The position numbers and the translations under genes were made by a program. The notes beneath the pieces were generated by a model that did no database searches, was not told the origin of the DNA, and worked only from the letters and a program-made list of their open reading frames with translations. This document shows positions 45,766 through 55,831 of a stretch of DNA of 64,000 nucleotides, in pieces (within the stretch, counting starts at the first letter, position 1; each line of letters starts with the position of its first letter). The stretch is taken from assembly GCA_024811115.1 (NCBI GenBank), contig JAKOGH010000138.1, forward strand, positions 186,001-250,000, read 5' to 3'. The stretch comes from Terana coerulea. Lineage: Eukaryota; Basidiomycota; Agaricomycetes; Polyporales; Phanerochaetaceae.

Positions 45766-46185
45766 ATGGCTATGTTACGAGCTATACTACTCTACCTTGC
45801 GCTTGTTTCCATAATGCCAAACTCCTCGGACAGCGATTCTTACCAGGACACCTCACGCGCAGCCATACCCTCTTCCATACACGCGACATCCTCGAACACT
45901 GCATCACACAACCATGTACCTCATCCTGTCATTGCAGGCTACCCTTCACAATCACTCTTGGATGGTTCTGCTATGCAGGAGCCTCAACTTCACGACCCTG
46001 GACCATCAACTATCGCAGCACCACCTGCAGCGGTTTGGACTGCTCATAGTGCGGCAGTACGGGCGCTTCCGAACAGTCTTCAGCCAATCAAAGCTTTCAC
46101 TCACACCATGTGGCGGCTGTGGAGACAGACGGTCTGTGGTGCCCGGGGTCCTTCAAAAGTTCGAGGACGGTGTCGGAAATTCTGA
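45766..46185 (+). CDS. Possible orphan gene, 139 codons
   Basis: It opens with a hydrophobic MAMLRAILLYLALVSIMPNS, which could be a signal peptide, followed by a Ser/His/Pro-rich stretch (SIHATSSNTASHNHVPHP). No family is recognised and no intron is required. It could be a small secreted protein or a chance frame. Confidence 0.2.
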   Translation: MAMLRAILLYLALVSIMPNSSDSDSYQDTSRAAIPSSIHATSSNTASHNHVPHPVIAGYPSQSLLDGSAMQEPQLHDPGPSTIAAPPAAVWTAHSAAVRALPNSLQPIKAFTHTMWRLWRQTVCGARGPSKVRGRCRKF

Positions 46186-46554
46186 TATTGGTCGCCTCTT
46201 GGCTTGAGAATGCCCCGACGTTGGGCCTCGCTTGCTATCCTCGGTGTTAGGTTTCGCGGGGTATGTTTGCGGGGCCGAGACATCAGAAGTAAAACCGAGT
46301 GCTCACCAGCTGTAACCGGGCAAATGTTTCTCCTAGCCAGTGTCCGCCTACGAGAAACGGAGAAGGGAGTACACCTGTTGAGCGAGCAAAATATGTCGGT
46401 ATATAGGGTGCTCAAAGTGTCCCCGCGTGTGGCCGCAGACGCATACTCCCGTGTGAGCAGCGTTGCAGCCATGTAATCGTGACCTCAATCTGAGGAGCGC
46501 CCGAATCATTAAAGCAGCCTTCTCGAGGGGGCTTCTCGGGCGACGATCCGCTGG

Positions 46555-46983
46555 ATGAGTACTAGTGCTTGCGTAGGTAAGCAGTACATAAGCAGGGGTC
46601 ACCCGCGGGAGAAGCCACCACAGGCTCACACAACCGCAGCTCAGCTGTCGTGCGCACGGCCGACCCCGTTTTGGGAAGCGGCAGAGTCTATATATACCGA
46701 CGCTGACAGAACCGCCCGACTCGGAGCCGTTGTTGGGTCGCCGTGGGCCGGCGGAGAGCAATGTCTTTGCTTTGAGGTCCAAAAAGCTGTGGATGGGGTG
46801 AGACTGGCCCGTCGTAAATGTGTCGACAATGAAGTGCTTACCACCGAAGACCTTTCAGCCAAACAGATCGTTTTCTGGAATCTCCATCGTCTACTGCAAA
46901 TGGTTGACGAGGACAGGTGGAATACAAGGCGCGACGCTATAGTAACCATATGTCATCAAATGGCCTGCGACGAGAGCCCGTGA
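46555..46983 (+). CDS. Possible orphan gene, 142 codons
   Basis: The open frame begins MSTSACVGKQYISRG and includes VLTTEDLSAKQIVFWNLHRL and VDEDRWNTRRDAIVTICHQM, which look helix-like. No family is recognised. An overlapping minus-strand frame of similar length exists, so this may be incidental. Confidence 0.2.
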   Translation: MSTSACVGKQYISRGHPREKPPQAHTTAAQLSCARPTPFWEAAESIYTDADRTARLGAVVGSPWAGGEQCLCFEVQKAVDGVRLARRKCVDNEVLTTEDLSAKQIVFWNLHRLLQMVDEDRWNTRRDAIVTICHQMACDESP

Positions 46984-47613
46984 GGGTCTCTGAGGCATAT
47001 TTGGCAACTCCGGAGTAGAGATGACAGGCGTATTGCCATGCGTAGATAGCAGTGGACCCCGAGCGAGAGGATTATTGGCTTCTTGCTGAGCATTCTGCGG
47101 GTGTACATATCGAGTACTATTCTTAGAGCTTCATAGCCTTGGCCTCACAAGAGTCAGCCTCGAGTGCCAATACATACCATACACGGACAGATACGTACAA
47201 TTATTATGCATTGTGGAGATACATTCTATAAGTCTTGTACATGATAAGGAGCTAGTGTGCGGCCGCAAATCCAAGGTGGTAGGATCAGTGGCGGTAACGT
47301 CCACGCTTCACCGAGCAACATCGACATACACCCATAGTCAAGGCTGGTAACCACCACCCTAGTTGAAGAAGGTGGTTAAATGTGGGCGGGGGCCGCTGAA
47401 GATACTAGCTCGACCGCGCGGCCGCCGCCGCCGCCGACGCCGACCCAGGCTCCAAATGGCTAAGTTTGGTAGCGGTTGGCAAGCTTGACACGTCCTTACA
47501 TGATACTAGGAAGACAAAGTAAGACAAGCACGATAGGACGATTGCTTGAATGATTAGAAGATCACATACCACCTCGTTTGGGCCGCCTCTGGAGACCTGG
47601 CTTTTCAGGCATC

Positions 47614-49026
47614 TCATTGCCCTTCCGCAGCAACGTGTAAGTTATCAAATGTCTTGTCCAAGCTTGCCAGGAAGTTTGCGACGCCACGGAAGTTTCGGGT
47701 GCCCGCATCAGCGTTCGTCTGGTGGATCTCGAGCAGAGCATTGGCATACGTCTCGGGGTCGAGATCGACGCCGTCGCCCGTAAGCTTCGCCATGGCAGCC
47801 ACCCTCATCCCCCGGATGCACCCCTCGAAGTTTTTGCGAAGCGGCTCGAGACCCCCAGGGACCCGGGACAGAAGGGTATACAAACGCTGCAAGTCTTCAT
47901 CCTGGCCGTGATCGAGGAGAGTCTGGAACCCGTTGCACAATCGCTCAGTGTGCTCGCGGATGAAGATGCGCTCGATAATTGTTGTGAGAGCCTTGCTGGT
48001 GATTAGATCCAAGTATCGTTCGACGCGATCATCTTCCTCGCGAAGGCGCCCCTCCGCCGTCTTCAGGTAGTCAGACAGGTAGTCAGAGACTCGGAGGCTA
48101 TTATCATCGAGTAACGCTTTGGGCTCCTCGTTGTAGTACTTCTCAGCAGCCTCAAGGAACGGTTGCTCGAAGTGCTCCTTGTAGACCTCGTACGACCTCT
48201 TGTTGATGTCGCTCTCGTCTAGACCGAGAGAGACAGACGAGTCGACGACCTTCTTGATCAGCTGTTCGTCAACGGCTTCACCGTTACGTTCACGTTCAAC
48301 AAGGCGAAGAACGGCGGCTGTCAGCCTTTTGCCCTCGCCTTGAACATGCACGAAAAAGTTGGTGTGCCATTGTACGAGGGCAAGCTGACCATGTTCCATA
48401 GTCAGTTTGGCATGCACGTGAATACTAATGCGGGACATACTTTGTAGACGGGGTAAACGCTCGTGTTACCTCCATCACGCTCTCGCTTTACCCAGTGACG
48501 GTTGAGGTAAGTGAAGCATCTACCGAGATAATCGGCGCCAGTGGTGTACCGATACCATTCCTTCGCATAGTATTGCAGCAGTGCTTCGTCCTGCAGACCA
48601 TCCGATTCCTACAACGCCGCAGCATCTATCACTGAGTCATCCAACATCACTACCCGATGTAACACTCACGCCTCTCAGGGTCTGCAGGTGCGCAGTGAAG
48701 TATTCAACGAGGCTGTTGTACAAATCCGAGCCCATGCGATTTGCTCCAGCTACGCACAAATAAGTGAGTACTCTGGCTATATCTTCAAAGGAGATAACGC
48801 AGGATTCACTTCGTTGATTTAGAGCTGCCAAGTCGCCCGAGCCATGCACTGGTAACTTGGAAGATGTGCAGTAATTGGTAACAACCATGTGAAGTTGCAT
48901 GTACCGCGAGTACGGAATCCCGGTTTGAACGACAGACATGATTTGGTCGGCACCCTTCTCGAGGAAAGCCCAGGTAGTGGCAAGGTCAGCGTTCGCCGGC
49001 GGCATTGCAGGAAGGGCCACCATCAT
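47614..49026 (-). CDS. Truncated cullin-1-like protein (N-terminal domain only), copy B
   Basis: Full cullins scaffold SCF ubiquitin ligases: the N-terminal repeats bind Skp1/F-box and the C-terminal domain binds Rbx1 and NEDD8. Here only the N-terminal repeats remain: PPANADLATTWAFLEKGADQ, YSRYMQLHMVVTNYCTSS, DEALLQYYAKEWYRYTTGAD, LNRHWVKRERD, LALVQWHTNFFVHVQGEG, LDESDINKRSYEVYKEHFEQ, YTLLSRVPGGLEPLRKNFEG and DPETYANALLEIHQTNADAG. It stops at VAAEGQ-TGA (47614-47616). Introns of about 50-60 nt keep frame, and I find no internal break. Such a protein could bind Skp1 without forming a ligase. Whether it is expressed, and whether a full cullin-1 exists elsewhere, cannot be seen here. Confidence 0.8.
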
Positions 49027-49581
49027 CCTGGAGAATTGTCAAGGTGTTTATCGAGGAAGGTGGGGTGGATGGTTGCGGGTATGTAGGAAGACAGTAGGGG
49101 CCTCAGTAGGGCAGTCAGGTGTATCTCCATAATATAAGAGGTTTACGTATGAAGTAGTCGCCACCCTTTGTGCAGTGCGCCGCCGCCACTCACCCGCGGT
49201 GTTTGCGTTCATTGACGTGACTGAGCCTTTGTTCTGGCAGGCCCGGAACTTGCCTTGATGCAATTAGGCGCCGCCGGCCGGCTTCGGCCAGCCCGAAGCC
49301 GGCGCTAGGATGTCTAAGTTTCCCTCAGCTCTACGCCGTGAACACTGCTGCGGTCGCAACATTCAACATTGACCTTGGGTACTTTACCTTAAATACTTAG
49401 TCAATCCATCGACAAGCAATCCTACAACACCATGACAATCGATCATTCCAAAAAATATAAGCATACATACACTAAAAATCCAGCGTTGAGTGTCTACTTC
49501 GTCAACATTGTGAAGCTCAGATAACTGTACCCGGTACTGAGCATGAATCCACGACCGCCTGGGGATTGCGTTGTACATCAT
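49027..49581. other. Spacer between the TRIC-like gene and cullin copy B
   Basis: The right part is the 3' flank of the TRIC-like gene, copied at 31886-32050. The left part is the cullin promoter side. An 11-bp hairpin lies in the middle (separate entry). Confidence 0.5.
49277..49303. repeat. GC-rich 11-bp perfect hairpin
   Basis: The left arm gccggcttcgg (49277-49287) pairs with the right arm ccgaagccggc (49293-49303) across a 5-nt loop. It lies between two same-strand genes. Its role is unknown. Confidence 0.75.
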
Positions 49582-50630
49582 CTACTGCGCCTTCTCGCTC
49601 ACAGCCTTCTGCACCTTCTCCTGCCCCGTCTTGAGCTTCTGCTCCGCCGCCTGCGCGCCGCCAAAGTTCTTCCACGTGCGCGCGCCGAACAGCGTCGCGA
49701 GGAACAGCGCACACACCGCACGCGCCGTCTCGGGGTCCACGGGCGCCGCCTTGGCCTCCGCCGCGCCCGTCCAGCCGAGCAGCGAGTAGTGCAGCTCGGC
49801 CCAGTACGGCTGCGCGTGCGTGAGCAGCGCGTAGAGGCCCGTGACGAGCGGCGCGGCCCAGAGGTCGGCGGTCGTCCAGCCGTACGGGAGGAACTCGGGC
49901 GGTGTCGTGAGCGAAAGCGCATAGGGCTGCAGGAAGGAGAGCAGGTTGACGACAAAGAATCCGGTGTTCGCGGTTACCTACAAATGACCAGACAGGCAGT
50001 TAGCTATGTTTATAACCATGGGCAGAGCGAAGCGGACGTACCAGGGAAGTGAGTAGGAGTGTCCAGGGAGACGCGGAGATCGTGGGCGAGGAATGCGCAA
50101 CTACAGCGGGAGGGATGAGGTTGCAAAGAAGGAATGCACGCGAGATGCCATCGAAGAGTGACAGCGGCAGCTCGCTGTTGAGCGTGAGGTCGGGGACGCT
50201 TGGCAGATTCTCCACGAGAGCCTGCATCCCGATGTACAGTATCGGGACAGCGCCCGAGAGCATGAAGGACGGTGTCAGCCCCAGGAAGGGTCCTAGAGTA
50301 TTCCACCACATGAGAACAGTCAACTTTCAAAAGCCAAATCTCAGCAATCTTACCGGTAATTGCTTCGCCTCCGTACACGACAAGCAGCGTCGTGAACGCA
50401 TTCCGCACGAAGGATGGCTCCTCTATCTGGTGCGTCTCCGCACCGGCCTGCGCCCGCTCAGCATGCTTCGCCTTGAGCTGCTCGCGCACCTGTCTCAAGA
50501 TGAGACACAGCCGGAACGACGCTGCGATGTCCAACAGAGACACGGGCGTGCCCAGGAGCGCGGTCAGTGGCTGCGTGGGTTGCAGAATTGACTTGTAGAA
50601 TTCGACGATGGGCTGCACTACGAGAGACAT
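49582..50630 (-). CDS. Multi-pass membrane protein, possibly TRIC-like
   Basis: It starts MSLVVQPIVEFYKSILQPTQ at 50630. Further segments are SLLDIAASFRLCLILRQVRE, VRNAFTTLLVVYGGEAIT, then APFLGLTPSFMLSGAVPILY, LFDGISRAFLLCNLIPPAVV, TANTGFFVVNLLSFLQPYAL and WTTADLWAAPLVTGLYALLT, ending TGQEKVQKAVSEKAQ at 49582. About five to six membrane helices are likely. The YGGE...LGLTPSFML region recalls the GGG/KEV-type region of trimeric intracellular cation (TRIC) channels, but this likeness is weak and from memory. Three short introns are needed. A last-exon fragment lies at 31478-31885. It is upstream of cullin copy B on the same strand. Confidence 0.75.
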
Positions 50631-51341
50631 AGTGGCAGAGTGTGTACGAACGACGTTTCAGGCGGCAGTGACGAGAGTAAGAGCGGCGAGCATCTCAGCA
50701 GAACGCGCCGGTCATGGCAAGCAGGGCGCCACCGACGCGCACGAACGTGTCCTTCTTCCACGTGGCAGCAGCTGTATACATTGCATGTAGGTTACTAGTT
50801 TACCCATGGTACAATGGCGTAGTGGCTGTAATGGCCCTAAACCGGGAATGTGAGGTGGTCTAAAGCTCCAACGGGTTCACTCGTCTGTGCGCTGGTTCAA
50901 GACCGTCCCCTCCAGAAAACTTGGTGTCCCGTTTAACCGCACGCGGCGTAGGCTGTGGGTTGGTGCGGGATAACCCGTCCTTGACTGGCCAGGGAAGCAA
51001 TTCCGCAACCTGCAGGACGCGCCGAGTTAGTCTTCGGAGATAAGGACGAGTCGTCAGTACGCGCGGATGAGCCGTGCCCCTTGCAAACCTTTTCAACATT
51101 CTTTTGTTCGTCCTCTGAATGTCCCGTTTACTCTTTAGTATTTAGTATTTACAGTCTACCGTTTACGGTTTGCTCACTGTGTATCAAATTCTTGCTCGAA
51201 GTCGTCTTTTATTTCAGTTTTCGCCGCCATTCCAGAAGTAAAGTATAGTTGAGGCAAGAGAATTACAACAGAAAGTGAGTATCACTATGTACAGAGAAAT
51301 CCGATCGCCCACACATCCATCCAAACCGAAAAGCTCGTCCT
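50631..51341. other. Intergenic region, promoter side of the TRIC-like gene
   Basis: It lies between the TRIC-like start and the Rab11 stop, both on the minus strand. Some short runs such as ggttcaagacc resemble a tRNA B box, but no tRNA fold is supported. No gene is seen. Confidence 0.5.
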
Positions 51342-52429
51342 TTAGCAGCACTTGCTTCCCTGGTTCGCCTGTGGGTCTACCGACGGCGTAACGAGGATCG
51401 AGTCGCCGGTCGAAGGCTTGATGGGGTCAGCCGATTGCTCGAGGGACTTGCTCGACACAATGCGGTAGATGTCTAACGTCATAAGCGCGTGAGTCGCTAT
51501 GTGGGCAGAAGCGTCCAGGGCTCAATGACGTACCGGTGAGGATAGTCTGGAAGGCAGACTCGACGTTCGAAGCGTCCAGCGCTGAAGTCTCAATGAACGA
51601 CAAACCGTTCTCCGCTGTTCAGGACCAACTCTGCATCAGCATGCCTCCGCAGCTGAGGATGCCAAATGCGGCACGCACCAGCAAAGCTCTTTGCCTCATC
51701 CGTGGGCACAGCCCGGAGATGCTTCAAATCACTCTTGTTTCCGACGAGCATGATGACGATGTTCGAGTCTGCGTGGTCGCGGAGCTCCTTCAGCCACCGC
51801 GTGACGTTGGTGTACGTCTGGTGCTTCGAGATGTCGTATACCAACAGCGCACCGACGGCGCCGCGGTAGTATGCAGACGTAATGGCGCGATAACGTTCTT
51901 GGCCGGCTGTCCAGTAGACATGTCAGCGATACATGTACGGAGAGAAAGGCGGTGCGATGGGCGGTAGCAAGCGGGAGACGTACCAGTATCCCAGATCTGT
52001 GCTTTCACGGTCTTCGTATCAATGGCCAGGGAACGTGTGGCAAACTCCACCCCAATGGTCGACTTGCTTTCCAGGTTGAACTCATTGCGCGTGAATCGCG
52101 AGAGCACTATGTTCCCAGGTCGTTAGCGAGCGCAACGTGCATCCAAAGCGAACAGGATCCATCAAGGCGACGATAAGGAAGGCAGCGCAGATGAGCTCAG
52201 GTAAAAGCAAGAACCGATGCACGAGGATACGTACGGTTACTAGAGAGTAAGGAGGATCAGTAAGGCGGGGATGGGTCGCATGAGCGGCAGCAACTCACGA
52301 TTTACCGACACCTGAGTCTCCAATAAGGACGACCTACATCACAAAGTAAAGTGTTCAGCTTCAGACCATCCAAAAGAGCAGCATACGACGCACCTTGAAG
52401 AGGAAGTCAAAGTTGCTCTGGTCTGCCAT
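51342..52429 (-). CDS. Rab11-type small GTPase (Ypt31/Ypt3)
   Basis: Controls trans-Golgi and recycling-endosome traffic. G1 is [14 protein letters not shown], switch I is [11 protein letters not shown]3 is [20 protein letters not shown] after joining two exons, G4 is [15 protein letters not shown] and G5 is [19 protein letters not shown]. The C-terminus ends GSKCC, a double-Cys geranylgeranylation signal. Seven or so short exons are needed, and the first encodes only [12 protein letters not shown]. Start at 52429, stop TAA at 51342-51344. The sequence looks intact. Confidence 0.95.
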
Positions 52430-54152
52430 TGCGCTTCAAATATCTGTGTCCCGGTGCGTGCGTGTTCGCGTGGAGTATCTCCGTATGCGCAATGTCCTCG
52501 TTTGCTTGCTGTGTGCTACCGCGGTTCGTCGCTGGGCGTGGATCAACGAGAGACTGTAGAGGACAAATAAGCGTTGGAAGGTGCGGAAGAGAAGAGGGTT
52601 TGTACAGAGGCGGTGTGGGAGGAGCTGAGACGAGTGTTGGTGGCTGCTGTCGGTACGGAGACTGAGACGCACGTCGCCCAGGCGCTGCCCGCGGAGTTCG
52701 AATTGGTCTCCTGGTCTCCCGCCCCCAAGCCCGCCCCCACAACTTGAACGTTTGAACAGCCACATCCAGAGCGGGCTGAATATTCGACGATTATTTGCCT
52801 GCGAATAATTCTAATGCTAACTGAAGTATGGCAGTTCATGGTGTTTCACCCTAGACCTTCAATTTCTGCGACCGCTTCCCACTTTCTGTGCATATATGCG
52901 CTGGAAAGCGTCGAGACTCGAGAAGGACTGGGATTAATGTATGGTACGCTATGATTCCCTCACTAGCCGATGGAATACTCAACGGTTCTACAAGCAAGAA
53001 AAACTCCTGGGTAAATAGATATCCTTACCACTAAACGATGGTCGTTGTATGCGTACGACTGGCTGCGCTCGGTGAATGGCTAAACCATTGGCAAGCCCAC
53101 ATACTGTAACTTGGGCTGGGATGCCAAGCAAGATCTTCTTTCAGTTCTCTTTGAGAATGTTGACCAATCCCATGTCGAGCCACGCTATTGCATCGAGCCA
53201 CGGGCTGGTATTTGAGGCGAGTGGGTGTGCAGGGGCGGGAAGCCCTCTATACCGTCCTAAGCACCCGCCAATACCCCCTAATTATCGTCTCTGGTGACAT
53301 GACTTCCGTTTATACTGCAGTGTCGCGGGGTATGAATTCTTTCTGGGTAAGTATAACAATTTTATTCGCCATCAATGTGCTCTCATACTATTCAATGCAG
53401 GATTACTAATGTGTGCCGGGAGGACACTAGGGCACCGCGACCAAGGAGGCGCGTCACGGATGGAGTGATAGTGAGTGATCAATCAATGCATTGTGAGGTT
53501 GTTCGTGATCTAACAGACGAATTTCTGCAGCGGTGAGTTGCAGGTACTCAAAATGGAAGACGCACATAACACTTGCCGCTGAAGGGCTAGCCTCTGGCAA
53601 TACGAGGCTCAAATGCAGCATTCCGATTGACATTAGAAATCAGGCACTTCTCTGACTCAACGGTGGCCATGTTGGCCATGTTGCAGTGGTGAGAAGTCCC
53701 TTCCCCGCATAGCTGCATAAATGTTCGAACTCAGCATGACTCTTCCAGGACACGCCCTCGGCAAGAGTGAAGCAGAGCAAGAGTCTATTGTCAGGACTGA
53801 ATAACGGGGATGCGCCATCGGGAACGTGCGCTGAAGTGACCACCACTTCCCAAACGGCATGTGTTCGGCCGGATTTCAGGGGCACGGCCAAACCCCGTCG
53901 CTACCATCAGGGTGGCCGCGGACTCCAGTCACTTCGATGGCGGACAAAGGACTGTCACGGCGCGTCAGCGCATCAAATTGTGCTTGTGCATCGTGTTACT
54001 TGACATTCCTTTATGTGCCAGGCTTCGGGAACTATATGAAAACTCGGATGCAGGCCTCTGGCATCGCCACGAGCACCCAAGGCTTCCTATAAAAGCTGTG
54101 ACCTTTGCAGCTGACCGACTCACCTCCATCCCCCCCGCCCACCTTCTCGTCA
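52430..54152. other. 1.7-kb intergenic region between divergent genes
   Basis: Rab11 runs left and the conserved fungal gene runs right, so both promoters lie here. Open frames near 53076-53410 encode short peptides without known motifs. No RNA gene is recognised. Confidence 0.45.
54088..54094 (+). promoter_or_regulatory. TATA box of the conserved fungal gene
   Basis: A perfect TATAAAA lies 59 nt before the proposed ATG at 54153. Confidence 0.5.
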
Positions 54153-55245
54153 ATGGATACAGGAACGCCGTGCCCGGATTCTTCGACTGCAAGCAGTGCC
54201 TCCGGCAAAAGGCCCACAAGCCCCTCTCCTGTGTGCCTCACCCCCCAAAGTCAGTATCTTAGTCTCAGTTCAACAGTTTTGCTTTTGGCCGACGCGCATT
54301 TGTTTTATCTTGTCAGAAACGTCGAACTAACAGTGAAACTGCATTTATACCACGGCGCAAGCCCGCGTCATCCGTGGCTTCACGCCCTCACGCCAACGCG
54401 CCGCTGCCTCAAGTTCAAGAGTCAGGGATAGCTCGTGCCAAGGGTGCGTTACAAAATCTCCGGATGGATTACAAGGAGTCAGGTGGGAGACGGAGCCGGC
54501 CCGTGTACTTCAGGGGTGTAGAGAAATACCTTGACCACCAAGGGAGCTGGAAGAGGCGTGTCGATTTCGGGAAAATCGAGAATGACATGTCGGTCTGGGA
54601 CAGGACGGTGAGCAATACCTTACTGTTCTTTCTGGAGTATCTGAACCCAACCCGACACTACAGTCGGTGTCTGGTGAGCACGGGGGCATCGGCCGCTTGG
54701 TGATTATGTCCTCCGCGAATACGGTCATGATGGGCGACGCCAAAGATGCGAAGAGCTTGAAGGGCTACCACGCATCCATAATCACACCTTCCCGGTGGCC
54801 GCTCAAGCTGGCGACGAAACTGGGTGGCGAACCTTTCATCCTCATCCTCAGGACGGGGCCGAATGGCCCGCACCAGAGGGCCGTGTACTGTGGGGCGTAC
54901 CGCGTCCAAACCCTGCAAGACACGCTGGAACCGACCGACTGGTCCCATATGAACTCCGAGGTGAAGCCCTCTTTGGGATCTTGTCCTCTTCTCAATCTGA
55001 CTTGTTGTTGCGGATAGGCTTACAATAACCTCCTCTCGTTGGCATGTGACGTCCTCGAGCACAACGGCAATGACTTAGTGATGCAGGGCACCTCTACGTC
55101 AGAGTACGATAGGGCCGAATATCTTGCTTGCAAAACGTACCTCCTAAAGAACGAAGGCTACGACCCCGACTTTGTGGGTATTCTCGAGAGGCACGACTGC
55201 CAAGCCATGGCCCCCGTTTCTCCGACCAAGCGTAGAACGCGGTAG
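54153..55245 (+). CDS. Conserved fungal protein of unknown function
   Basis: I know no function for this protein; it resembles lineage-specific proteins of wood-decay fungi, from memory only. Four exons: MDTGTPCPDSSTASSASGKR..TPQ; KRRTNSETAFIPRRKPASSV..WDRT; SVSGEHGGIGRLVIMSSANT..DWSHMNSE; and AYNNLLSLACDVLEHNGNDL..PTKRRTR. Introns lie at about 54253-54317, 54609-54662 and 54961-55016; the last has a CTGAC branch-like site. A Ser/Pro-rich basic N-terminal part precedes a folded region with LKGYHASIITPSRWPLKLAT, GGEPFILILRTGPNG and QRAVYCGAYRVQTLQDTLEP. The basic tail SPTKRRTR could be a nuclear signal. The frame is intact. Confidence 0.65.
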
Positions 55246-55831
55246 AGCAAAACACTCCCCTAGATGTAATGTTGGTGAACAATACGTAGTTCACTCTGGC
55301 TCATTGCTTAGAGTCTCGTTCTCTATTCCCCGCTGGTGTTTTGTGTGTAATACTGTATTGATGTGTACTGTGTAATGCATTTCTTATTCCTTGCCACCCA
55401 GCCCGCGCTGTTTTGCACTGATCTCGGGCAAGATTCCAGCCCGTTAGTAGTGAGCTGGCATATAAATCTCACCGTCAGTGAGACATGGCGAGCCGTTGTA
55501 TGAATGTGCGCGCAACGACTCCAGACGGGCTACCAGCGGACCCGGTCATGTTGCACTCCACTAGACCACGGCAGTGCTGAGGTCAAATCTTGAGCTGCAT
55601 GTATGCTGTCCGCGGACTCACAATCCTACGTAAATAAACTCAGCGATCCTAGACAGTCTATATGGCCATACCCACGCCAACAAAAAGTCATACTCTTGCG
55701 TACTCCTGCGTACTCGCATACCCGCCACACGACGCAACGAATTTTGGTAACATGCGATGGCATGGATCCTTTGCAAAGTCCGTACGAACGACGGTTGAGA
55801 ATACAGTACAGTCAATAGCATATCCTACGGC
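55246..55831. other. Intergenic, tail-to-tail
   Basis: Shared 3' flank of the conserved fungal gene and CWC22. I see no gene. Confidence 0.55.

Larger units (their letters stand above)
44720..47613. other. 2.9-kb gene-poor region between the regulator and cullin copy B
   Basis: Two plus-strand open frames are listed separately with low confidence. The right end (about 47325-47613) is cullin 3' flank that is also present in copy A. A GC-rich ccgccgccgccgccgacg run lies near 47420. Confidence 0.45.

Noticed and set aside
50770..50930. tRNA-like strings (tagtggctgtaa, ggttcaagacc)
   Set aside because: The expected acceptor, anticodon and T stems do not pair.
54600..54670. Second apparent frame break in the same gene near the CLVSTG stretch
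   Set aside because: An intron from gtgagc to ctacag gives WDRT-SVSGEHGG in frame.
54955..55020. Apparent frame break in the conserved fungal gene (GEALFGILSSSQ in another frame)
   Set aside because: A 56-nt intron with donor gtgaag, a CTGAC branch-like site and acceptor gatag joins MNSE to AYNNLLSL in frame, so no indel is needed.
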